Source of the DNA: Holdemania massiliensis AP2
GTDB taxonomy: Bacteria > Bacillota_I > Bacilli_A > Erysipelotrichales > Erysipelotrichaceae
Direction: 5' to 3'
Assembly: GCF_000327285.1 (NCBI RefSeq)
Contig: NZ_HE998567.1
Location: 504,077-560,822, forward strand
Length of the DNA: 56,746 nt
Position numbers and translations under genes: made by a program. The notes below the pieces were generated by a model that was not told where the DNA came from, made no database searches, and worked only from the letters and a program-made list of their open reading frames with translations. How positions within the stretch are numbered: position 1 is the stretch's first letter; each line of letters begins with the position of its first letter. Below are positions 27,750 to 36,899 of this stretch, piece after piece.

Positions 27750-29939
27750 ATGAGTGAAGAACGCGACGTCATCCGCGGCAAGCTGAAACAGGTTGTTTTC
27801 CGCAACGATGACAATGGCTACACGGTCGCCCGGTTTATCGTCGATGATCTGCAGCAGCGGCAGGTGACGATTACCGGATATCTGCCGGTGTTCAACGACG
27901 ATGTGCTGATGGAGCTCAGCGGGCTGTATATCGATCATCCCCGCTACGGCATGCAATTTCAGGTTGAAATGTTTCACCGCGTTATGCCGGATGATGAAGA
28001 TTCCCTGATTCGGTTTTTATCGGGACCGCTGTTTGAGGGAATCGGCCGGAAATATGCTGAAACCTTGGTTGAAGCTCTGGGCAAGGACGCCATCCGTTTA
28101 ATCAAGAACGATCCGGCTGTTTTAGACCGGGTGCCGAAGATGACGGCCAAGCGCCGGACGGCAATTCTGGAAGGCTTAAAGGAAAACGACGACGATCTGG
28201 AAAATCTGATCCAGTTTTTTGTCGCGCATGGTTTGGGAATGCGCCATGTCATGAAGCTGGAACGGATCTACGGTAAAGACGCCGTCGAAAAAATCCAGCA
28301 GAATCCATATCGGATGGTGGATGAGGTGGATGGAATTGGTTTTGCGACGGCCGATAAGGTGGCGATGTCGCTGGGGTTTGAGCTGGAAGATCCGCGGCGG
28401 TTGGAAGCGGCGATGGTTGCTTTAATCGATCAGATGAATATGCAGAGCGGCGATACGTATGTCAGCCGCGAGAGTCTGGCCCGGCAGATGCAGCGGCAAT
28501 GCGCCGGATTAGTCTATCATTTTGACGATCTGCTGGAATCACTGCTGCTGCAGCGGCGCTTAGTTGAAGAAGAAGGGCGCATCTATCATGTCGATCAATA
28601 TGATGCAGAGGTCCAGATCGCACAGTTTCTGACCGTGTTCCCCTTTGAGGAGCTGGAGCCGGTCAATCCCATAGAGCTGCAGCAGGAGCTGGATGCGCTG
28701 CAGGAAAAGCTGGCGATCACGTATGATCAGGCCCAGCTGGAAGCCATTCATACGTTCTTTGAGCAGGATGCCATGATTTTAACCGGCGGCCCGGGAACGG
28801 GAAAAACGACGGTCGTCCGCGCTTTGACCGCCTTGTTTAAAAAGCTGTATCCATATCAGCGGATTGCCTGCTGCGCTCCGACCGGACGGGCGGCCAAGCG
28901 GCTGGCGGAACTGACGGAAACCGATACGTTTACGATCCACAGCCTGCTGGGCTGGGATCTGGAATCCAACACCTTTACCAAAACTGAACAAGATCCGCTC
29001 ATCGTCGACCTGCTGATCATCGACGAGTTTTCGATGGTGGACAGCTGGCTGTTTGCAGCCTTATGCAAAGCCTCGGTGCATGTCAAAAAGCTGTGCATCA
29101 TCGGCGATGAGGATCAGCTGCCCTCGGTCCGCTGCGGCTGCGTGCTGAAGGATCTGATCACTTCCGAGCTGTTTCCGCTAGTGCGTCTGGAGCGGATTTT
29201 CCGCCAGAGCGAGGGCAGCGATGTCATCACGTTGGCGCATCAGATCCGGCAGGGACAAACCGAAGCGCTGGATTGTCAGGGCGATGTGGCGTTTTTCCCA
29301 GTAGGACTGTATGAAATTAAAGATCAGGTTATCCGGGTTGTTCAATCAGCGCTGGATAAAGGTTATGAGCTGCAGGATATTCAGGTGCTGGCCAGCAAGT
29401 ACAACGGCCCTGCCGGCATCGACCGCCTCAACGCCGCTTTGCAGCAATGCCTCAATCCGCCGGAAAAAGGCAAACGCGAATGGAAAGCCGGCTACCGCAC
29501 CTTCCGTGAAGGCGATAAGATCCTGCAGCTGAAAAATCAGCCGGACGACGATGTGTACAACGGCGATATCGGCATGCTTGTTGAGATCATTTACGCCAAT
29601 GAGGATGAAGCCGGCAAGAATCGGTTAATCGTCGACTTTGAGGGGATCCTTGTGGAATATACCTCAGATAATCTGCTGAATATTTCCCATGCCTACTGCA
29701 TCTCCGTCCATAAGTCCCAGGGCAGCGAATATCCGATCGTCATCATGCCGATTGTCCGCGACTATGGAATCATGCTGCAGCGGCGCTTGATTTATACCGG
29801 CGTGACGCGGGCTAAAAAGTCACTGGTGCTTTTGGGTGAAAAAGAAGCGTTCATCCGCGGCATTGCCAGTCAGGAACACCATTTACGTTCGACGACACTG
29901 ACCCAGCGGATCGCAGCGATGCTCAATCCGCAATTTTAG
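27750..29939 (+). CDS. recD2: RecD2-type ATP-dependent DNA helicase
   Basis: A 729-residue SF1B 5'-3' helicase. The N-terminal part has an OB-like segment and helix-hairpin-helix-type repeats; GGPGTGKTT (about residue 346) is Walker A, VDLLIIDEFSMVD Walker B, CIIGDEDQLPSV motif III, and ISVHKSQGSEYP with LIYTGVTRAKKSLVL motifs V and VI. This RecD2/TraA type works without RecBC in Firmicutes and helps repair and fork maintenance. The ATG at 27750 with AAGGA upstream was chosen; an ATG at 27741 is also in frame. Confidence 0.95.
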   Translation: MSEERDVIRGKLKQVVFRNDDNGYTVARFIVDDLQQRQVTITGYLPVFNDDVLMELSGLYIDHPRYGMQFQVEMFHRVMPDDEDSLIRFLSGPLFEGIGRKYAETLVEALGKDAIRLIKNDPAVLDRVPKMTAKRRTAILEGLKENDDDLENLIQFFVAHGLGMRHVMKLERIYGKDAVEKIQQNPYRMVDEVDGIGFATADKVAMSLGFELEDPRRLEAAMVALIDQMNMQSGDTYVSRESLARQMQRQCAGLVYHFDDLLESLLLQRRLVEEEGRIYHVDQYDAEVQIAQFLTVFPFEELEPVNPIELQQELDALQEKLAITYDQAQLEAIHTFFEQDAMILTGGPGTGKTTVVRALTALFKKLYPYQRIACCAPTGRAAKRLAELTETDTFTIHSLLGWDLESNTFTKTEQDPLIVDLLIIDEFSMVDSWLFAALCKASVHVKKLCIIGDEDQLPSVRCGCVLKDLITSELFPLVRLERIFRQSEGSDVITLAHQIRQGQTEALDCQGDVAFFPVGLYEIKDQVIRVVQSALDKGYELQDIQVLASKYNGPAGIDRLNAALQQCLNPPEKGKREWKAGYRTFREGDKILQLKNQPDDDVYNGDIGMLVEIIYANEDEAGKNRLIVDFEGILVEYTSDNLLNISHAYCISVHKSQGSEYPIVIMPIVRDYGIMLQRRLIYTGVTRAKKSLVLLGEKEAFIRGIASQEHHLRSTTLTQRIAAMLNPQF

Positions 29940-29990
29940 GAATAGACAGGCAAGCAGGCGGGCATACTATCGCTAGAAGGAGTGGATAGT

Positions 29991-30146
29991 ATGAAAAAAT
30001 GGTTATGCGGTTTCGTATTGGGCATGGCAGCCGGCGCCGTAGTGGCATTTACCAATGAAGATGAACTCGACGACGCGTATTACAAGGCATGCAAATGCAA
30101 AAAGAAGCTGATCCGCAAGATGCATCAGATGGATCTTGAACACTAA
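29991..30146 (+). CDS. 51-residue small membrane protein
   Basis: ATG 29991 with AAGGAGTGGATAGT upstream, stop 30144-30146. The N-terminus MKKWLCGFVLGMAAGAVVAF is one membrane or signal-anchor segment, followed by an acidic stretch and a basic, Cys-containing stretch (ACKCKKKLIRK). A hairpin begins at its stop codon. Function unknown. Confidence 0.7.
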   Translation: MKKWLCGFVLGMAAGAVVAFTNEDELDDAYYKACKCKKKLIRKMHQMDLEH

Positions 30147-30170
30147 CCCCGCAGCGACGGGGTTTCTTGT
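30145..30170 (+). terminator. hairpin overlapping the next gene's ribosome site
   Basis: AACCCCG-CAGCGA-CGGGGTT followed by TCTTGTT. It may end the small gene's transcript, but its right arm also contains the only GGGG that could serve as Shine-Dalgarno for the permease gene at 30173. Confidence 0.5.
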
Positions 30171-30172
30171 TG

Positions 30173-31240
30173 ATGAAAGACTTGTTTCAGCGTGTGAACT
30201 GGAAACGCTGGCTGCAGTGTCTGGGCTGTCTTTTGATCACGATGATCCTGCTTCGGATGCTGGGCTGGGACAGCGTGCTGATGGCGGTTCTGCACGCGCT
30301 GTCGCCGCTGGTGTTTTCGTGTCTGATCGTCTTTTTGTTTGAGCCGTTTGTCGAGAAGCTGCCGTTTCCCCGGGGGATCAGCTGTTCGCTGGTCTATTTT
30401 GGATTTGTCGGTTTGTTAGTGCTGGGCATCGGCATGATGGTGCCGTTAGTGATGGAGCAGGGTTCGCAGCTGTTGAATGAAGCCGGACGGCTGCGCTCGC
30501 AGCTGGCGGCCGCGGAATTCTTCAACTGGGCCGGGCAGTTGGACTGGCATGGGGTATTCGCAGCCGGTTATGAAGCGGCGATGAGTGCAACCCGCAGCGC
30601 CGTCGATCGGCTGTCGTTTTTCGGCGTCGGCTTTTTAGGCGCCTATTTCATCGCTTTGGACATGGAGGCCTTTGCCCGGATCCTGAAAAAACGGCTGCCG
30701 TCTTATCAGCACTGGCTGCTTTTTTACAAGACCAGCTCCCGCGTTGTCTATCACTATCTGCGCGGCTTGGCGCTGGATCTGTTGTTTCTGATGATCAGCG
30801 TTGCGGTGCTGCTGTTGATCTTTAAGGTTCCCAACGCCGTATTCTACGCGCTCATGCTGGCGCTGCTGAATCTGATTCCCTATCTGGGCGCAACGGTCGG
30901 CCAGATCATCATTCTGCTCTCGCAGTATTTTGCGACGGGTCAGATACCGTGGATTCTGGGGATTTTGTTATGGTTGATCCAGCAGATCGAAGCGAACTGG
31001 GTTCAGCCGCTGATCTTTAAAAAAGTCATGAATCTGAGGCCGATCTATACGCTGATCGCGCTGTTGGCAGGGGGCTGTTTTTTCGGCATGATCGGGATTA
31101 TTCTGGCGCCGATCCTAGCGGCGATCGTGCAGCTGGCTTACCGCAGTTATCTTTTCGCAAAATGTACGGAAACAGTTGGCACTTGGGAAAGTGTGTGGTA
31201 TAATTTCGATAGTTTTGAAAACGATGACGAAGAAGAGTAA
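30173..31240 (+). CDS. AI-2E/YtvI-type membrane permease
   Basis: A 356-residue protein of the AI-2E transporter (PerM/YtvI) family with about seven membrane segments. The conserved C-terminal core runs from LNLIPYLGATVGQIIILL through the IEANWVQPLIF region to a FGMIGIILAPILAAIVQL end. Members export small molecules or sodium; the AI-2 name does not prove the substrate. The ATG at 30173 was preferred to two TTG codons just before. The alaS promoter lies inside its last 65 bases. Confidence 0.85.
   Translation: MKDLFQRVNWKRWLQCLGCLLITMILLRMLGWDSVLMAVLHALSPLVFSCLIVFLFEPFVEKLPFPRGISCSLVYFGFVGLLVLGIGMMVPLVMEQGSQLLNEAGRLRSQLAAAEFFNWAGQLDWHGVFAAGYEAAMSATRSAVDRLSFFGVGFLGAYFIALDMEAFARILKKRLPSYQHWLLFYKTSSRVVYHYLRGLALDLLFLMISVAVLLLIFKVPNAVFYALMLALLNLIPYLGATVGQIIILLSQYFATGQIPWILGILLWLIQQIEANWVQPLIFKKVMNLRPIYTLIALLAGGCFFGMIGIILAPILAAIVQLAYRSYLFAKCTETVGTWESVWYNFDSFENDDEEE
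31176..31204 (+). promoter_or_regulatory. promoter of alaS T-box leader
   Basis: TTGGCA, 17 bases, TATAAT, inside the 3' end of the permease gene. Transcription would start near 31211, just before the T-box Stem I. Confidence 0.8.
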
Positions 31241-31440
31241 ATCAGAGCGCTCCATTGCAGAGAGAAAACGGCGGTGCAAGTTTTCATGGAAACTGATTGA
31301 AGCCGCTTCTGAGTTTGCCCAAAGCAACGTGTGCTCTGCGTTAAAGAGAAATGAGGGCATTTCTTTGAACAAAGAAATGAATCAGGATGGTACCGCGTGA
31401 GTTAAGCGTTCCTGGAGTTTCAGGGCGCTTTTTATTTTGG
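31211..31440 (+). promoter_or_regulatory. T-box riboswitch (Ala) of alaS
   Basis: Stem I elements (GCAGAGAGAAAACGGCGGTGCAAG) are followed by a GAAGCCGCTTC segment. Either GCC (31302-31304) or GCT (31305-31307) in it can be the Ala specifier. The T-box AGGATGGTACCGCG is at 31384-31397, and the terminator AGCGTTCCTG...CAGGGCGCT with T-rich end at 31405-31435. Uncharged tRNA-Ala should allow read-through into alaS. Confidence 0.92.
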
Positions 31441-31476
31441 CAAACGTGTCAAACAAGCAGAAAGGAAGAAACAAAC

Positions 31477-34098
31477 ATGAAAGAGTTAACAGGCAATCAG
31501 GTACGCCAGATGTTTCTGGACTACTTCCAATCCAAAGGCCATATGATCGAACCGGGAGCTTCACTAATCCCGCATAATGATCCGACGTTGTTGTGGATCA
31601 ATGCCGGCGTCGCCGCGCTGAAGAAATATTTTGACGGCAGCGAGAAGCCGGCCTGCAACCGGATCGCCAACGCCCAGAAGTCAATTCGCACCAACGATAT
31701 TGAAAACGTCGGCAAAACTGCCCGGCATCATACTTTTTTTGAGATGCTCGGCAACTTTTCCATCGGCGATTACTTTAAGGAAGAGGCCATTCCGTTTGCG
31801 TGGGAATTTTTAACTTCCCCGGACTGGATCGGTTTTGACAAAGAGAAACTGTACGTGACTGTCTATCCGGATGATGAGGACGCTTACCGGATCTGGACCC
31901 AGATCTGCGGGGTAAAGCCGAGTCATATCTTAAAAACCGAGGATAACTTCTGGGAGATCGGTGAAGGGCCGGGCGGACCGGACAGCGAAATCTTCTATGA
32001 CCGGGGTGAAAAATATGATCCGGAAGGCTTAGGCGAAAAGCTGTTCTTTGAAGAAATGGAAAATGACCGCTACATCGAAGTCTGGAACGTCGTGTTCAGT
32101 CAGTTTGACTGCCGCCCAGGCACTGACCGCAAGCAGTACAAAGAACTGCCGCATAAAAATATTGATACCGGAATGGGGTTGGAACGCTTGGTTTCCATCA
32201 TTCAGGAAGGGGAAACCAACTTTGATACCGATCTGTTTCTGCCGATCATCCGCGCGGCGGAAAAGCTTGCCCAACATCCGTATGAAGGCGAATATAAAAT
32301 GGCTTACCGCGTCATCGCCGACCATATCCGCACGGTAACTTTCGCATTGAGCGATGGGGCGATGTTCTCCAACGAAGGCCGCGGGTATGTCCTGCGCCGG
32401 GTTCTGCGCCGGGCGGTGCGCTATGGCATCAAGCTGGGCATCAGCGGAGCCTTTATGTATAAGCTGGTCGATGTCGTGGCTGCCAACATGCAGGATTTCT
32501 ATCCGTACCTGTTGGAAAAAACCGAATTTGTCGCCAAGCTGGTCAAGAATGAAGAAGAAGCGTTCCATTCGACGCTGGCCAACGGCGAGAAGCTTCTCAA
32601 CGAGGAATTAGCCAAAGCCGAGGTTAGCAAAACCCTGAGCGGCGAAGTCGTCTTCAAGCTGTATGATACCTATGGCTTCCCGTTAGAGCTGACGAAGGAA
32701 ATTGCCGGCGAGCGCGGTTATACAATTGATGAGGAAGGCTTTGAGGCACAGATGGCAAAGCAGCGGGAACGGGCCAGAGCCGCTCGTGAGGATGCACAGT
32801 CGATGGCCAGCCAGTCGGCGGATCTGATGGATTTCACAGCACCGTTTGAATTTACCGGTTACACAACGATGCGCGATACCGGAACCATCACCGGATTGTT
32901 TAAAAACGGGGTGCGCGTTTCAACGCTGGAAGAGGAAGGGGAAGTGATCCTGGATCGTTCCTGCTTCTATGCTGAAAGCGGCGGACAGGTTGCCGACGGC
33001 GGTGTGATGCGCTGTGCGGAAGCGGAGTGTGTCGTCTTAGACGTCAAGAAAGCGCCGCATAAACAGTTCATGCATCATGTTCAGGTGAAAGACGGCGTGC
33101 TGAAAGAAGGCATGACGCTGCAGCTGCAGGTGGATGCAGAACGCCGGCTGCGCACGATGGCCAATCATTCCTGCGTCCATCTGATGCAGAGCGCTTTGAA
33201 GAAAGTCGTCGGCGAACACATCGCTCAGGCGGGCTCTTACGTCTGTGAAGATTATGCCCGGTTTGACTTCACGCATTTTGAAAAAGTCAGCGACAAGCAG
33301 CTGAAAGAAGTCGAAGCATTGGTCAATGAATTCGTGATGGCGAAATATCCGGTTTGCACTGAGGTGATGGCGGTTGAGGAAGCTAAGCATTCCGGTGCGA
33401 TCGCTCTGTTTGATGAGAAATACGGCGATGAGGTCCGCGTCGTTTCGATGGGCAGCGTGTCCAAGGAGCTGTGCGCCGGCACGCATGTCCATAACACTCA
33501 GGACATCGGCGTGTTTAAGATTATCAGTGAGGAAAGCATCGGCTCCGGAATCCGCCGGATCACGGCCAAAACCGGTTACGCAGCTTATCAGGAATTCGTC
33601 AGCGAGCAGGACGTGTTAAAAACCATCGCTGCGCAGCTGAAGATGAACAGCTTAAACGGCGTCAGTGAGAAGGTCGCTGGCGTATTGGAAGAAAATAGCG
33701 CGCTGAAAAAAGAAATCGGACAGCTGAATCAGAAAATGATGGTGCTGAAGGCTGACGATCTGGTCAGTCATGCCGAAGAAGTCAACGGTCTGAAACTCAT
33801 TCTGGAAAAGGTTTCCGGACTCGATGGCCAGGCCATGAAGAACCTAGCGGAGACGCTTCGCAATAAGTGTGAAAAATCTTTCATCTTCTTGGCGAACCCG
33901 GGTGAGGGCAAGGTAACCTATGTCTGCGCCTGCAGCAAGGAAGCGATCGCTAAGGGCATAAAAGCCGGTGATTTCGTTAAATTGGCGGCCCAGATGAGTC
34001 AGGGCAACGGCGGCGGCCGACCGGATATGGCACAGTCGGGCGGCAAAGATGCTTCAAAAGTGGATGAAGTCTTCGCGCTGATTCGCTCAAAACTTTGA
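31477..34098 (+). CDS. alaS: alanyl-tRNA synthetase
   Basis: An 873-residue class II synthetase. The catalytic domain has NDPTLLWINAGVAALKKYFDG and HHTFFEMLGNFSIGDYFKEEA; the editing domain, which removes mischarged Ser and Gly, has the zinc motif HxxxH (NHSCVH) and CAGTH (about residue 666); the C-terminal C-Ala region ends GNGGGRPDMAQSGG. Length normal. The ATG at 31477 follows AAAGGAAGAAACAAAC; readings starting further upstream lie in the T-box. Confidence 0.98.
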   Translation: MKELTGNQVRQMFLDYFQSKGHMIEPGASLIPHNDPTLLWINAGVAALKKYFDGSEKPACNRIANAQKSIRTNDIENVGKTARHHTFFEMLGNFSIGDYFKEEAIPFAWEFLTSPDWIGFDKEKLYVTVYPDDEDAYRIWTQICGVKPSHILKTEDNFWEIGEGPGGPDSEIFYDRGEKYDPEGLGEKLFFEEMENDRYIEVWNVVFSQFDCRPGTDRKQYKELPHKNIDTGMGLERLVSIIQEGETNFDTDLFLPIIRAAEKLAQHPYEGEYKMAYRVIADHIRTVTFALSDGAMFSNEGRGYVLRRVLRRAVRYGIKLGISGAFMYKLVDVVAANMQDFYPYLLEKTEFVAKLVKNEEEAFHSTLANGEKLLNEELAKAEVSKTLSGEVVFKLYDTYGFPLELTKEIAGERGYTIDEEGFEAQMAKQRERARAAREDAQSMASQSADLMDFTAPFEFTGYTTMRDTGTITGLFKNGVRVSTLEEEGEVILDRSCFYAESGGQVADGGVMRCAEAECVVLDVKKAPHKQFMHHVQVKDGVLKEGMTLQLQVDAERRLRTMANHSCVHLMQSALKKVVGEHIAQAGSYVCEDYARFDFTHFEKVSDKQLKEVEALVNEFVMAKYPVCTEVMAVEEAKHSGAIALFDEKYGDEVRVVSMGSVSKELCAGTHVHNTQDIGVFKIISEESIGSGIRRITAKTGYAAYQEFVSEQDVLKTIAAQLKMNSLNGVSEKVAGVLEENSALKKEIGQLNQKMMVLKADDLVSHAEEVNGLKLILEKVSGLDGQAMKNLAETLRNKCEKSFIFLANPGEGKVTYVCACSKEAIAKGIKAGDFVKLAAQMSQGNGGGRPDMAQSGGKDASKVDEVFALIRSKL

Positions 34099-34105
34099 AA
34101 ATCCC

Positions 34106-34134
34106 TTTCCAATTTCCGCAGTTTACGCTAAAAT
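34106..34134 (+). promoter_or_regulatory. candidate promoter of ireB
   Basis: TTTCCA, 17 bases, TAAAAT in the 56-base gap after alaS. It would let ireB-ruvX be expressed independently of the T-box. Confidence 0.4.
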
Positions 34135-34154
34135 AAATTCAAGGAGGGATATCC

Positions 34155-34412
34155 ATGTCAAAACAAATTACCGAAACGATGTCTTTTAAATCAGAGGAGA
34201 TCCGCAGAGACAACATCAAGCAGGTGCTCCGGCTGACCAAAGAAGCGCTCGAAGAACGAGGCTACAATGCCGTTAACCAGCTGGCAGGGTATCTGATTTC
34301 CAACGATCCCGCCTATATTTCCTCACATCACAACGCCCGCAGCATTATTCAGTCAGTGGAGCGCTATGAGATTATTGAGGAACTGGTTCGTTCCTATCTG
34401 GAAGAAAAGTAA
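34155..34412 (+). CDS. ireB: IreB-family regulatory phosphoprotein
   Basis: An 85-residue protein, MSKQITETMSFKSEEIRRDNIKQVL..., a close match to UPF0297/IreB (YrzL). In Enterococcus it is phosphorylated by the PASTA kinase IreK on N-terminal Thr residues and affects cephalosporin tolerance; the matching Thr residues (QITETM) are present. AAGGAGGGATATCC precedes the start. ruvX starts on its stop codon (TAATG). Standard position after alaS. Confidence 0.94.
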   Translation: MSKQITETMSFKSEEIRRDNIKQVLRLTKEALEERGYNAVNQLAGYLISNDPAYISSHHNARSIIQSVERYEIIEELVRSYLEEK

Positions 34413-34831
34413 TGGAACGGATTATGGGCTTGGATCTGGGCAGCCGGACCCTGGGGATCGCCGTTTCCGATCCTTTGGGCATGATTGCCCGAACCGTGGA
34501 AACGTTCCGGTTTGACCCGGATGATTATGACGCCGCCTGCAGCCGGGCTGTGCAGCTCGCGAAGGAATTGGGCGCCGTAAAATTTGTACTGGGCTTACCG
34601 AAGCATATGAACGGCGACGTCGGCATTCGGGGACAGATTTCGCTGGATTTTAAGGCGAAATTGGAAGCCGGGAGCGGACTGCCGGTGATTCTGCAGGATG
34701 AACGGCTGACGACCGCGGCAGCGGAGCGGATTTTAATTTCGGCGGATGTTTCCCGCAAAAAGCGCAAAGCGGTGATCGATCAGATGGCGGCAGTACAGAT
34801 TCTGCAAAGTTATTTAGATCAGAAACGCTAA
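34412..34831 (+). CDS. ruvX: YqgF/RuvX-type Holliday junction resolvase-like nuclease
   Basis: A 139-residue RNase H-fold protein. IMGLDLGSRTLGIAVSDPLG holds the first catalytic Asp; VLGLPKHMNGDVG, LQDERLTTAAAE and a C-terminal IDQMAAVQILQSYLD follow with the remaining acidic residues. The family acts in pre-16S rRNA 5' processing and possibly junction resolution. Coupled to ireB. Confidence 0.93.
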   Translation: MERIMGLDLGSRTLGIAVSDPLGMIARTVETFRFDPDDYDAACSRAVQLAKELGAVKFVLGLPKHMNGDVGIRGQISLDFKAKLEAGSGLPVILQDERLTTAAAERILISADVSRKKRKAVIDQMAAVQILQSYLDQKR

Positions 34832-34858
34832 GAGTGCAGCAATGCACTCTTTCATTTG
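34831..34858 (+). terminator. hairpin after ruvX
   Basis: AGAGTGCA-GCAA-TGCACTCT followed by TTCATTT. The T-run is weak, so partial read-through to the next gene is likely. Confidence 0.5.
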
Positions 34859-34882
34859 AATCGCAAAAAGGAGGAAAAAGCG

Positions 34883-35149
34883 ATGTTGGAGTCAAATAAA
34901 ATTTTAATTACGGAAGAAGACGGTACGGAAACCGAAATGGAGATTCTGTTCACCTTTGACGATGACGCACGCGGCAAGAGCTACGTGCTGTTTACCGATC
35001 CGAAGGATGAAGAGGGCGAAGTTTTTGCCTGCAGCTATAATGAAGAAGGCGAAATGGAGCCGGTTGAGGATCCGGATGAGTGGAGCATGATTGAAGAAGT
35101 CTTCGGGGCTTTTGTCGAGGAATTAGACGATGCCGAAGTCGAAGAATAA
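34883..35149 (+). CDS. DUF1292 (YrzB-like) acidic protein
   Basis: An 88-residue, strongly acidic protein matching DUF1292: KILITEEDGTETEMEILFTFD then YVLFTDPKDEEGEVFACSY. It is found next to ruvX and mltG in most Firmicutes; its role is unknown. AGGAGGAAAAAGCG precedes the ATG at 34883. It overlaps the mltG start by 20 bases. Confidence 0.9.
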   Translation: MLESNKILITEEDGTETEMEILFTFDDDARGKSYVLFTDPKDEEGEVFACSYNEEGEMEPVEDPDEWSMIEEVFGAFVEELDDAEVEE

Positions 35150-36212
35150 GCGCCGCAGAAAAAATACCGGCCTGATCACGGCCGTGATCATTTTAGTTTT
35201 GGGTGCTGCTTTGGTTTTGGGCGGAATTCTTTTTTACAACGGCCAGCTCAAGCCGGCGTCATCCCAAAGTGAACAGATCACCTTTACGGTCAATCAGGGA
35301 GAATCGCTGAACCGGGTGATGGACAAGCTGGAAGCACAGGGGATTATCCGCAGCGGATGGGCAGCGAAAATCAGTGTTAAGATGGCGAAGCTGACCAACA
35401 TTAAAGCGGGTACCTACATCCTGGATTCCAGTTGGGAGGTCAGGGAAATCTTTGAAGTGCTCAATGATTCCCATGGAGCCGTGGTCAACGATACGCGTTT
35501 AACGTTTATCGAAGGCGACTGGGCGAAGCATATTGCCGAAAAAATCGGAGAAACGACGCAGTGCAGCAAGGATGAAATGTTAGCATTGTGGAATGATGAA
35601 GCTTATGTCCGCTCGCTGATGAGTGATTATCCGTTTTTAACGGAAGAAATTTTCAACAGCAGCAGCCGGATCCTTTTGGAAGGCTATTTGTTCCCGGAAA
35701 CCTACAACTTCTTTGTCGATGCCGATGCCGATCAGATCACGCGGAAGATTTTGGATCAGACGCTGAAGGTTTACAATGACTTCGCGGATCAGTTCGCGCA
35801 GTCAGAGCTGAGTATTCATCAGCTGTTTACGCTGGCTTCGATCGTGCAGTATGAAGCGGCCAAGCCAAGTGATATGCAGCTTGTCGCCGGCGTATTCTAC
35901 AATCGTCTGCATGCCGGCATGAAGCTGCAGTCCAGCGTCACGGTGTGCTATGCGATTGACAAGGAAAAAGACGACGACTGGATGGCGTGCGAGGTGAATC
36001 CAGACTTTGATTCGCCTTACAATACCTATCGGGTTGAGGGTCTGCCGCCGGGGCCGATTCTGAATCCGGGACGGGATGCGATTGCGGCGGTGCTGCAGCC
36101 GCAGGCAAGCGATTATCTGTATTTTATGGCGGATGTCAAGGGGGATGGAACGGTCTATTATGCCAAAACCTATGCCGAGCATCAGGCCAATGTCCGCAAG
36201 TATCTGAAATAA
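35130..36212 (+). CDS. mltG: endolytic transglycosylase MltG
   Basis: A 360-residue protein with a basic N-terminal tail (SKNKRRRKN), one membrane span (about residues 14-34), a LysM-like segment (FTVNQGESLNRVMDKL) and a YceG catalytic domain. LEGYLFPETYNF and LASIVQYEAAKPSDM carry the catalytic Glu; YNTYRVEGLPPGPILNPG is the C-terminal signature. It cuts nascent peptidoglycan strands and ends their growth. Overlaps the DUF1292 gene, with udk 30 bases on. Confidence 0.95.
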   Translation: MPKSKNKRRRKNTGLITAVIILVLGAALVLGGILFYNGQLKPASSQSEQITFTVNQGESLNRVMDKLEAQGIIRSGWAAKISVKMAKLTNIKAGTYILDSSWEVREIFEVLNDSHGAVVNDTRLTFIEGDWAKHIAEKIGETTQCSKDEMLALWNDEAYVRSLMSDYPFLTEEIFNSSSRILLEGYLFPETYNFFVDADADQITRKILDQTLKVYNDFADQFAQSELSIHQLFTLASIVQYEAAKPSDMQLVAGVFYNRLHAGMKLQSSVTVCYAIDKEKDDDWMACEVNPDFDSPYNTYRVEGLPPGPILNPGRDAIAAVLQPQASDYLYFMADVKGDGTVYYAKTYAEHQANVRKYLK

Positions 36213-36242
36213 GCAAGTAGTTTTCATGAGAGGTGAGTTGAA

Positions 36243-36872
36243 ATGAAGCCGTTATTAATCGGGATCGCCGGCGGCAGCGCATCGGGAAAAACAACGATTG
36301 CCCAGTGCTTAAAGGAAGAATTTGAGCAGACGCGTTCGGTCGTGATCATCCGGGAGGATGATTATTACAAAGACCAGTCGGAGAAGACGATGGCGGAGCG
36401 GGTGAAGACCAATTACGATCATCCGTTTGCCTTTGATCATGCGCTGATGATTGAACAGATCGATGCGTTGTTAGCGGGACAGGCGATTGAAAAACCGGTT
36501 TATGACTTCGTTCAGCATACCCGCAGTACGCTTACGGAAGTCGTTGAGCCGTGTGACGTTGTAGTACTGGAAGGCCTGTTTGTTCTGGAGGAGCCGGAGC
36601 TGCGCAAACGACTGAACATTAAGGTTTATGTCGATACCGACGCCGATATTCGTTTTATCCGCCGGCTGATGCGCGATGTTGAAGAGCGCGGCCGGACGTT
36701 GCAGTCGGTGGTCAATCAGTATACGGAAACGGTGCGGGTGATGCATGAGCAGTTCATTGAACCCTCTAAACGGTATGCCGATGTGATCATCCCTGAGGGC
36801 GGAAGCAACGTCGTTGCGATTGATCTGCTGAAGACAAAAATCAGTAGCATCATCAGTCCAAATATGCTATAA
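36243..36872 (+). CDS. udk: uridine kinase
   Basis: A 209-residue P-loop kinase that phosphorylates uridine and cytidine. GIAGGSASGKTTIAQ is Walker A; REDDYYKD, YDHPFAFDHALM and KPVYDFVQHTR are nucleoside-binding segments; LEGLFVLE is Walker B-like; RRLMRDVEERGRT is the lid. Length and order typical. Belongs to the alaS-greA cluster. Confidence 0.96.
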   Translation: MKPLLIGIAGGSASGKTTIAQCLKEEFEQTRSVVIIREDDYYKDQSEKTMAERVKTNYDHPFAFDHALMIEQIDALLAGQAIEKPVYDFVQHTRSTLTEVVEPCDVVVLEGLFVLEEPELRKRLNIKVYVDTDADIRFIRRLMRDVEERGRTLQSVVNQYTETVRVMHEQFIEPSKRYADVIIPEGGSNVVAIDLLKTKISSIISPNML

Positions 36873-36873
36873 T
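36865..36873 (+). promoter_or_regulatory. extended -10 promoter of greA
   Basis: TGC-TATAAT overlapping the udk stop region, 26 bases before the greA start. No good -35 is seen; the TG extension may compensate. Confidence 0.55.
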
Positions 36874-36899
36874 AGTCAAGCTAAGGAGTGAGAGTACCA

